DNA from: JAMXLO01 sp046735215 | GTDB taxonomy: Bacteria; Pseudomonadota; Alphaproteobacteria; Acetobacterales; Acetobacteraceae | Length of the DNA: 20,007 bases | Reading direction: 5' to 3' | Assembly: GCA_046735215.1 (NCBI GenBank) | Contig: JBKPSV010000247.1 | Span: forward strand, 1 to 20,007 | Shown here: positions 15,193 to 20,007 of the stretch, piece by piece | Numbering within the stretch: position 1 is the first letter of the stretch | Layout of the letters: each line of letters opens with the position of its first letter | Translations under genes and position numbers: made by a program | The notes under the pieces: model-generated | The model's input: the letters and a program-made list of their open reading frames with translations, nothing else | Database searches by the model: none | Told to the model about the DNA's origin: nothing

Positions 15193-15444
15193 CTAAGGGC
15201 TGCGGCTGGCTCCTGCGCCACTGCTGCGCATCGTGCGGGTCGTATGCGGGGCGATCATGGCACCAACTGCCGCACCACCAAGGGCGCCGATGGGGCCGCC
15301 GACCAAGGCGCCCGTCCCGCTGCCCACCAAAGCACCAGCAGCGAGACCAGAGCCTCCGCCGATCAGTGCACTCTTCTCAGTATGGCCCGACGGCTTAGAG
15401 CAGCCAGCTAACAGCAGGATCACGATCACCGCAAATGCCCGCAT
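15193..15444 (-). CDS. Glycine-zipper lipoprotein
   Basis: An 83-residue lipoprotein. MRAFAVIVILLLAGC is a short signal peptide with lipobox LLAGC, so the Cys should be lipidated. After a short polar stretch (SKPSGHTEKS) comes ALIGGGSGLAAGALVGSGTG and LVGGPIGALGGAAVGAMI, a glycine-zipper segment like those of OsmB and the 17-kDa outer-membrane antigens, which can span or associate with membrane. The C-terminus is short and basic. A GTG two codons upstream is an alternative start; neither has a strong ribosome binding site. Its place inside the integrated element suggests cargo, and its role is unknown; membrane modification or superinfection-type effects are possible only by analogy. Confidence 0.65.
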   Translation of the reverse strand: MRAFAVIVILLLAGCSKPSGHTEKSALIGGGSGLAAGALVGSGTGALVGGPIGALGGAAVGAMIAPHTTRTMRSSGAGASRSP

Positions 15445-15482
15445 AACCACGGCAACGCACAGCAGGTCGGTATAGTTTCAGA

Positions 15483-15883
15483 TTAAATCCTGTTGCGACG
15501 ATCGGCAAAGACTTCTCGGCCAGGTGCCGGACCGCTCCACCCTGGGCGCCCGGATCGAAAGCACGATAACCTTATCGGTTCGTCATCGGGGTGTGTTCGC
15601 ATGGTTTCCATCCGTTTTTTGAGGGGGAATAATAACCACTCCTGCAACCAGACGGTGTGGAACTGCCATATTGTCACAGCCATCACGGCCACATAGACGA
15701 AGAAGTTGCACGGCACCCACGAAGCCGCCAGCATCTGAATGATACCCTCACGGCGAGGACCAACCCGAGCGCCGCATAGACGAAAGCCCAGCTCGCGTCG
15801 GCAAAGCACCACCCCGGGGTTCGCCTTGAATGGGAGAACGGATCACCCGAAACGGTGCGCCGCGATGATCTGACACCCGTCAC
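15483..15883 (-). pseudogene. Possible frameshifted small two-helix membrane protein
   Basis: Two minus-strand frames meet near 15748. The upstream one (15883 to 15683) carries ADASWAFVYAALGLVLAV; the downstream one (15812 to 15483) continues EGIIQMLAASWVPCNFFVYV and further hydrophobic residues before a charged tail. Joined by a one-base shift they give a roughly 130-residue protein with two membrane segments. No homologue is recognised, and the 5' part lies opposite the start of the DUF3987 gene, so it may be chance. An intact shorter gene from the ATG at 15734 (MLAASWVPC) is the alternative. Confidence 0.22.
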
Positions 15884-17816
15884 TGAAGATCAGATCACAG
15901 AATTGCTTCGCATTTTGGCTGACATGATCGGCGCGAAGCAGGAGAAAGTGCGGAGCCACGCTGGCAATGCCGGTAGCGCACCGCCGCAACCATTGAAGGC
16001 CGCCGAGCTGGCACCGCCAAGTTTGGTCGATCTTCACCTCCTGTTGGAAATCATGCCCAACCCAGCCGAAGTGGATCGCGATGAATACGTTGACATGATG
16101 CTTGCCGTGCAAGGATGCATTCGCGGCGGGCTCGTGACCGGCGTGATCACTGAGGCTGATGTGCCAGAGATACAGCAGGCTGCCGCGGCGTGGGCTGCTC
16201 GGTGGGAATGTGCCTGCGAAGACGAAGACTACGAACTTGAGAAATGGCGCACGGACTGGAGCAGGCGCACCAGTGACACAGCAGGTTGGCGCCAGTTGGT
16301 GCGTATCGCAGGCTCGCTAGGTGTGAATACGTCATCGTGGGAAGGGGCGGCCGCTGATTTCGACCCGCTGCCGGACGAAGAGACTCCGTATCGGCCCGAG
16401 CCGGAAGTTGCCGAAGAACCTCTGTGGGACCCATGGGAACAACCCACGATGCCGGCCTTTCCGGCGAATTGCCTTCCGCCGCTGCTGCGCGACCTAGCCA
16501 CCGATACGGCAAAGCGCCTCGGCACCGATCTAGGCGCAACTGCAATGGCGCACCTGACGTGCATTGCCGCCGCGGTGGATGGGCGCACCAAGATACAAGT
16601 CCGCCGGCATGATCCGGAATGGGTCGAGAGCCCGCGGTTGTGGACGCTACTGGTGGGCGAACCTAGCGCCAAGAAAACGCCGCTGATGAACGCTGCGGTA
16701 AAGCCACTCCGGCGGGCTGAGGCGGACGCAGCGGGGATTTATGAACTCACGCGCGCGACATGGGAACAGATGCCCAAGGGTGAACGTGGACCGGAGCCGG
16801 TAAAGACACGATACGTGGTTCACGACACCACGCCGGAGTCACTCGGGCCGATTCTTGCCGGCAACCCGCGTGGCGTATTGCAGCACTCGGACGAACTGGC
16901 TGGGCTTATCGGTTCGTTGGATCGCTACTCAATGGGGAACGCCAAAGGCGCGAATGCAGGCCGGGCGTTCTGGTTGCAAGCCTACAATGGCGGCTACCAC
17001 ACCGTGGACCGTATCAGCCGGCAGTCGATTTCCATCCCTAACCTGTCGATCAACATCCTCGGCGGCATTCAGCCGGCCAAGCTGCAAGAAATGACCGACT
17101 TAACGAACGACGGTATGATGCAGCGGTTCCTTCCGGTGCTCATGGGGAACGCGACTGCGGGCAAGGATATTCCCCTGTCGCCAGCTGTTGGCCTCATGCG
17201 GGCGCATATAGCCGCCCTAACCGCCATGCCAGAACGCAGGCTGTATCTGGACAATGCTGGGCACCGGGCACGCGAGGCGGCTTTCGCGCGCTTGGATGAA
17301 ATGCGGCAGAACGCCGATGGCGCGTTTGGTTCGTTCCTCGGCAAAGCCGACGCATCGCTTATCCGGTTGGCGCTGGCGCTGTGGTTCGCTGACCCTGCCA
17401 GCGTCGAGGCCGGCGACGGGCTGCTGCCGGCGGCGGCGGTCGAACAGGCCAGCGAACTGCTCGAATACCTGATCCGTCATGCGGTGATCTTGTATGGGAC
17501 GCTCAACAGCCGAGCCCAGGATGAGAATCGCCAGATTGCTTCGGCGATCATCAGATGGAAGCGTGACGATATCCGGCTGCATGAGATCGTGCGGAATGTT
17601 CGCTGCTGCAAGGGCGGCAACGAGCCGGACAATCTGAAGCGGGTATCCGTATTCGTCGCGCATGGCTGGCTACAGGAAACCGGGCACCCGAAAACGTGGC
17701 TGCTCGCGCCGGGGCTTCGCGAGCAATTCACCAAGCGGGCCAAGCAAGAGCAGTTCCGTGCCGACCATCTGCGGGGATTGATCCAGGCCGACGCCGGGGG
17801 CCGCAATCATGGTTAA
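15855..17816 (+). CDS. PriCT-2/DUF3987 replication protein (primase-helicase-like), primase domain missing
   Basis: A 653-residue protein with two recognisable parts. Residues ~50-160 (LHLLLEIMPNP, DEYVDMMLAVQGCIRGG, GWRQLVRIAGSLG) resemble the PriCT-2 domain found after primase cores. Residues ~200-600 are DUF3987 (YfjI-like), a phage/plasmid ATPase-like domain: LVGEPSAKKTPLM is a degenerate Walker A (Lys274, Thr275), GVLQHSDELAGLIGSLDRY a Walker-B-like region, SINILGGIQPAKL a sensor, and NDGMMQRFLPVLMG a possible Arg finger. The GTG at 15855 is the only usable start, but the frame upstream to the TAG at 15777 reads coherently (HHPGVRLEWENGSPETVRRDDL), similar to the end of a prim-pol domain (HPSGxRYEW). 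The catalytic primase domain is therefore absent, probably lost. It most likely serves replication of the element. Confidence 0.85.
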   Translation: MRRDDLTPVTEDQITELLRILADMIGAKQEKVRSHAGNAGSAPPQPLKAAELAPPSLVDLHLLLEIMPNPAEVDRDEYVDMMLAVQGCIRGGLVTGVITEADVPEIQQAAAAWAARWECACEDEDYELEKWRTDWSRRTSDTAGWRQLVRIAGSLGVNTSSWEGAAADFDPLPDEETPYRPEPEVAEEPLWDPWEQPTMPAFPANCLPPLLRDLATDTAKRLGTDLGATAMAHLTCIAAAVDGRTKIQVRRHDPEWVESPRLWTLLVGEPSAKKTPLMNAAVKPLRRAEADAAGIYELTRATWEQMPKGERGPEPVKTRYVVHDTTPESLGPILAGNPRGVLQHSDELAGLIGSLDRYSMGNAKGANAGRAFWLQAYNGGYHTVDRISRQSISIPNLSINILGGIQPAKLQEMTDLTNDGMMQRFLPVLMGNATAGKDIPLSPAVGLMRAHIAALTAMPERRLYLDNAGHRAREAAFARLDEMRQNADGAFGSFLGKADASLIRLALALWFADPASVEAGDGLLPAAAVEQASELLEYLIRHAVILYGTLNSRAQDENRQIASAIIRWKRDDIRLHEIVRNVRCCKGGNEPDNLKRVSVFVAHGWLQETGHPKTWLLAPGLREQFTKRAKQEQFRADHLRGLIQADAGGRNHG

Positions 17817-17954
17817 CAATGGGAGATTGTTATGCCAGCCAGTGCAGTTAGCGACGGTTAGCGATTGCGCGCGTAGCACAAAATTAACTTCTTCTTCTCC
17901 TCTTTATCTGCGCACAACGCGATTCCCGTCGCTAATGTCGCCAATTGCACTGGC
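17814..17954. other. Inverted repeat with iteron-like TTAGCGA boxes, candidate origin
   Basis: The arm at 17838-17864 (GCCAGTGCAGTTAGCGACG, then GTTAGCGA) is inverted at 17928-17954 with about 23 of 27 bases matching. The loop of ~63 bases contains an AT-rich, pyrimidine-rich run (aaaattaacttcttcttctc region). Four copies of TTAGCGA or TTGGCGA occur, two per strand. A small perfect hairpin, TAACAAT/ATTGTTA, lies at 17814-17832 and includes the stop codon of the DUF3987 gene. Phage P4 and related satellites place iterons and an origin next to the primase-helicase gene, so an origin is a reasonable reading; a terminator or regulator site is the alternative. Confidence 0.45.
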
Positions 17955-18191
17955 AATGGTAACGATAACAACCCTGGCTGGAACTACCAACGGCTATCAA
18001 CCCGGCGCAATGATGCCTTCGCAAACTGGAGTAACGACGATGGCTGAAATCGATGTCCCAGCTGCGCCCGGCCCGTAGTTGCCAACCGCACTTGGGGTCT
18101 GTCCTACCGCCCAAATGATGATGGGACCTACACCGTCGCGTTGACCAACTGAAGGCCTTCCTGTTGGGCAGTATGGACATCCGATAAGCAT
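17955..18191. other. Stretch without a supportable gene
   Basis: An open frame (17809-18078) crosses the inverted repeat and reads as low-complexity Thr/Ser text with no family resemblance, so I do not call it. A 12-codon ORF at 18040 with GGAG ahead is too short to support. No RNA gene or strong hairpin was recognised. Confidence 0.5.
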
Positions 18192-18317
18192 ATGAACGCG
18201 CTGTTGCATCGCCTGTTCGGCAAGCAGGCGAGAGCCATGCGAGTTCCGTCGATGTGCCCCCAGCTCCGCGCTGTTTCGACTCAACCCGGGACGGTTACCC
18301 TAGGCGGCGCGCGATGA
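18192..18317 (+). CDS. Small ORF (41 aa) coupled to the next gene
   Basis: A 41-residue basic peptide, MNALLHRLFGKQARAMRVPS and onward to TLGGAR. Its TGA (18315-18317) overlaps the ATG of the SpoVG-like gene at 18314 as ATGA, the same coupling seen in real operons. The N-terminus is amphipathic and helix-like. I do not recognise it, and the ribosome binding site is weak, so the call rests mainly on the overlap and context. Confidence 0.4.
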   Translation: MNALLHRLFGKQARAMRVPSMCPQLRAVSTQPGTVTLGGAR

Positions 18318-18592
18318 GCGAGACGGTGGGCGTCACATATCAGGTGATCCACATCGAACCGGTGCACGGCGCCGGCGATTTGCTCGCCTTGGCGACGATC
18401 GAACTGGACGTTGCGAGCGTCACGTTGACGCTACAGGGCGTCCAGATCAGACGTGGGCCACACGGCGCGCTCGAATGCTCGGCGCCCATGTGTCTGGGCT
18501 TGTGCCATGAACACCGCGCAGTTCACCATGCCGGAGGGAGTAGTTGCTGCCTTCGTCGCGGACCCAAAGCTGCTGGCAGCAACGGTCGCTGA
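18314..18592 (+). CDS. SpoVG-like small protein, possibly frameshifted at its C-terminus
   Basis: A 92-residue frame beginning MSETVGVTYQVIHIEPVHGA and continuing LLALATIELDVASVTLTLQG, then VQIRRGPHGALECSAP. This reads like SpoVG-type DNA-binding proteins found in phages and satellites (a short beta-hairpin rich domain ending in a RRGP...SAP-like turn). After SAPM the text becomes Cys/His/Gly-rich (CLGLCHEHRAVHHAGGSSCC) and loses family character. The overlapping +1 frame at that point reads MNTAQFTMPEGVVAAF, which looks more like the missing end of the domain. A one-base indel around 18490-18505 is therefore likely, in evolution or in sequencing. AGGCGG precedes the ATG at a good distance. 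Confidence 0.5.
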   Translation: MSETVGVTYQVIHIEPVHGAGDLLALATIELDVASVTLTLQGVQIRRGPHGALECSAPMCLGLCHEHRAVHHAGGSSCCLRRGPKAAGSNGR

Positions 18593-18842
18593 AGTTGCGC
18601 GACGGACTGGCGATCCGCGTCTTGCACGCGCCGCTGGCGCGATAACCAGACGGCACTCTGGCCGACGTGCAACTGGTGACGAAGCGCGGTTGCGAGGTGT
18701 CCGAGAGATGATTGCCGAGGGGCACACGCAAAAAGTTGGTTGCGGCTTCGTCCCCTGGCTACGCGTTCACGACACGCTTGCCCGACTGCGTAAAAAATGC
18801 GGCAGCGTGAACTTAATTCCAATTGGTCGTTTGTATCGTTAG
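18507..18842 (+). CDS. Hypothetical helical protein, possibly continuing the SpoVG-like frame
   Basis: A 111-residue frame: MNTAQFTMPEGVVAAFVADP, then LLAATVAEVARRTGDPRLAR, a basic linker, and DEARLRGVREMIAEGHTQK, ending in HDTLARLRKKCG and a short tail. It is rich in helix-forming and basic residues, and the later part resembles a helix-turn-helix type segment, but no family is certain. There is no good ribosome binding site before the ATG; the frame is also open from a GTG at 18453. Its first ~16 residues may be the displaced end of the SpoVG-like protein. It could be one gene with two parts disturbed by indels. Confidence 0.4.
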   Translation: MNTAQFTMPEGVVAAFVADPKLLAATVAEVARRTGDPRLARAAGAITRRHSGRRATGDEARLRGVREMIAEGHTQKVGCGFVPWLRVHDTLARLRKKCGSVNLIPIGRLYR

Positions 18843-19101
18843 GGGATACGACCAACACAGAGTAATATAGCTTTAGAACTGGAGATTGAACGCGATGGAA
18901 AACGCTTTCGCGACCCGACACCAGCAGCACAGACCGCTGTGGCTTCGATGATCCCGATTCGTGTAGCGCAAGCCTGGCGGCAGCGGCACCACCCTACCGG
19001 GCCATCCAAAGTCCAGGACATCTTACCCGTGCACCCGTGCGCCGGTGCTTCTTATCTACCGGGTCCTAATCGTATCGGCGTATGAACAAAGGTATTGATC
19101 C
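18843..19101. other. Spacer before the terminase gene, start-less open frame
   Basis: One plus-strand frame is open from the TAG at 18840 to the TGA at 19082 and reads NIALELEIERDGKRFRDPTP and so on, but it has no ATG, GTG or TTG near its beginning. A GGAG precedes an out-of-frame ATG at 18895 that gives only 18 codons. It may be a decayed small gene; nothing is recognised. Confidence 0.3.
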
Positions 19102-19533
19102 ATGCCACGTAAGTCAGCAGCTGCTCTATCTGTCGTGCCGGTGCTTGGGCCGCAGAGACCCAAGCCACCCAAACGACTGGGGTCGGAAGAAGCCCAACTT
19201 TGGCGAGAATGCACAGAGTCGAAGGCTGCCGACTACTTTGATTTGGCATCGCAGCCGATCCTTGAGCAATACTGCCAGGTGGTGGTCCTTGCCCGTGGAA
19301 TTGCTGCCGCGCTTGCGGCATTGCCGCCGCACGACGGCGCAACTCGACTCAAGCTGCTCGAGGCCTTCGACAAGGCAACCAAGTCCGCGATCGCGCATGC
19401 CCGTTCGCTTAGAATCACGCAGCAGGCGCGCGTGTCCAAGACAGCGTCGGCGCAGCACAGCATCGGCCACGCGGGATCGCTACACAAACCGTGGGAAGAC
19501 AACGGCCTTAAGAAGAAGTTGTGGGAGGTGTAA
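19102..19533 (+). CDS. terS: Phage terminase small subunit, P27 family
   Basis: A 143-residue protein of the P27-type terminase small subunit family, which recognises DNA for packaging into phage heads. It begins MPRKSAAALSVVPVLGPQRP, then KPPKRLGSEEAQLWRECTES, and has the helical core YFDLASQPILEQYCQVVVLA and a C-terminal RLKLLEAFDKATKSAIAHAR, then LRITQQARVSKTASAQHS, ending KPWED; this order is typical of the family. Length is normal. AAAGG lies about nine bases ahead of the ATG. The start of the next gene (19535) is one base after its stop. No large terminase subunit follows in the remaining ~470 bases, which is unusual for a prophage but usual for satellites that redirect packaging. Confidence 0.85.
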   Translation: MPRKSAAALSVVPVLGPQRPKPPKRLGSEEAQLWRECTESKAADYFDLASQPILEQYCQVVVLARGIAAALAALPPHDGATRLKLLEAFDKATKSAIAHARSLRITQQARVSKTASAQHSIGHAGSLHKPWEDNGLKKKLWEV

Positions 19534-19534
19534 G

Positions 19535-19783
19535 ATGGCCGAACTAATGAACGCACAGATCTTGGCCCAGCTTGTCTTGCTCAATGAGATTTTGGAGGAG
19601 CTGCGGAATGATCAGCGGCTGCTCGGCATGAAGCTTTTGGAGGGCGTAAGCCGCGGCTTGAACGACGTGGAGCACGCCGTGTCCATGATGCATGGCAATC
19701 TGGATCAGGCGGCGGATTCGCTGTTCGAATTGCAAATGTATCTCACACCTGGAGGGGACCCGCGCGTGCCGATGCCCCGCTAA
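19535..19783 (+). CDS. Small coiled-coil protein after terS
   Basis: An 82-residue, mostly helical acidic protein: MAELMNAQILAQLVLLNEIL, then EELRNDQRLLGMKLLEGVSR, continuing with heptad-like hydrophobic spacing to about residue 65 and a short Pro/Gly tail (LTPGGDPRVPMPR). No signal peptide or membrane segment. GGGAGGT is placed well before the ATG, and the ATG comes one base after the terS stop, so the two are co-translated. I do not recognise a family. A partner of TerS or a scaffold-like packaging helper is a guess from position only. Confidence 0.65.
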   Translation: MAELMNAQILAQLVLLNEILEELRNDQRLLGMKLLEGVSRGLNDVEHAVSMMHGNLDQAADSLFELQMYLTPGGDPRVPMPR

Positions 19784-19874
19784 GGCACAACCGGAGAGAT
19801 TCAACCCCCCTTTGACCTATCAGGCACCTCGCGTCATCTGCCTCGGACTTTAATGCTCGTGTCGAGCATCACGC

Positions 19875-20007
19875 GTGACCACCAGGCAACCTGGCCGGCA
19901 CTTAGCCGATAACCGGCGCGATCTGAAGGAAATGCATGCACTACGCGACACGGTGGCAACCCGCCCGTCCGGTGCGCCATCCTATCCGGGCGCCAACTTC
20001 TCTGACC
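19875..20007 (+). CDS. Possible start of a further ORF, cut by the window edge
   Basis: From the GTG at 19875 the frame is open to the right edge (44 codons): VTTRQPGRHLADNRRDLKEM, then HALRDTVATRPSGAPSYPG. An in-frame ATG at 19932 is an alternative. It does not look like a large terminase N-terminus, but too little is visible to judge. No strong ribosome binding site was seen. Confidence 0.25.
   Translation, partial: MTTRQPGRHLADNRRDLKEMHALRDTVATRPSGAPSYPGANFSD

Noticed and set aside
17809..18078. 89-aa plus-strand open frame after the DUF3987 gene
   Set aside because: It passes through the inverted repeat, overlaps the upstream stop and reads as low-complexity text without a family.
19082..19783. 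233-aa frame covering terS in another frame
   Set aside because: Its first part is the shadow of terS; only the last 82 codons, with their own ribosome binding site at 19535, look real.
12559..20007. Complete prophage
   Set aside because: No capsid, portal, tail, lysis or large terminase gene is visible; only one tail-collar fragment and a terminase small subunit are present.
1..20007. CRISPR array or insertion sequence
   Set aside because: No regularly spaced repeat with unique spacers and no transposase-like frame with flanking inverted repeats was seen on reading the window.

Overview
The window looks like a piece of a GC-rich proteobacterial chromosome, most likely alphaproteobacterial. 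The pointers are an alphaproteobacterial-looking family 4/5 uracil-DNA glycosylase, an intracellular PHB depolymerase, a GC-rich REP-like palindrome inside a gene, and overall gene style. The sequence does not identify a genus. It has two parts: an ordinary metabolic chromosome segment (about 1-12650), and an integrated element that starts at a tRNA-Ser gene and runs off the right edge.

Chromosomal part. On the minus strand, an alpha/beta hydrolase (2174-3052) lies just upstream of glycogen phosphorylase glgP, whose last ~110-120 residues are outside the window. Divergently, an MFS transporter (3205-4476) is followed by a luciferase-like flavin monooxygenase (4555-5601). Next come an 83-residue unknown protein and a patatin-like lipoprotein coupled by an ATGA overlap (5882-7647). 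A GST-like protein (minus) and an intracellular PHB depolymerase with a Cys nucleophile (plus) are divergent. A class IV aminotransferase then overlaps a uracil-DNA glycosylase by one base. A minus-strand isochorismatase-like hydrolase with its own terminator ends this part; it lacks both the usual catalytic Cys and a convincing start codon.

Integrated element. tRNA-Ser(GGA) (12559-12648) has a good promoter. Twenty bases beyond it is a cluster of 10-bp TCCAC repeats resembling integrase arm sites. A mini tail-collar protein and then a P4-type tyrosine integrase (13353-14561) follow. The interior holds two small paralogous genes in a ~281-bp tandem duplication and a glycine-zipper lipoprotein (all minus). 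On the plus strand are a PriCT-2/DUF3987 replication protein that lacks its primase domain, an inverted-repeat/iteron-like region that may be an origin, a chain of small ORFs (41 aa, SpoVG-like, helical), a P27-type terminase small subunit, and a small coiled-coil protein.

The order tRNA-integrase-replication protein-origin-like repeats-terminase small subunit, with no capsid, portal, tail or large terminase genes visible, fits a phage satellite (PICI-like) better than a prophage. This is an inference: the right end, including any attR, is not in the window.
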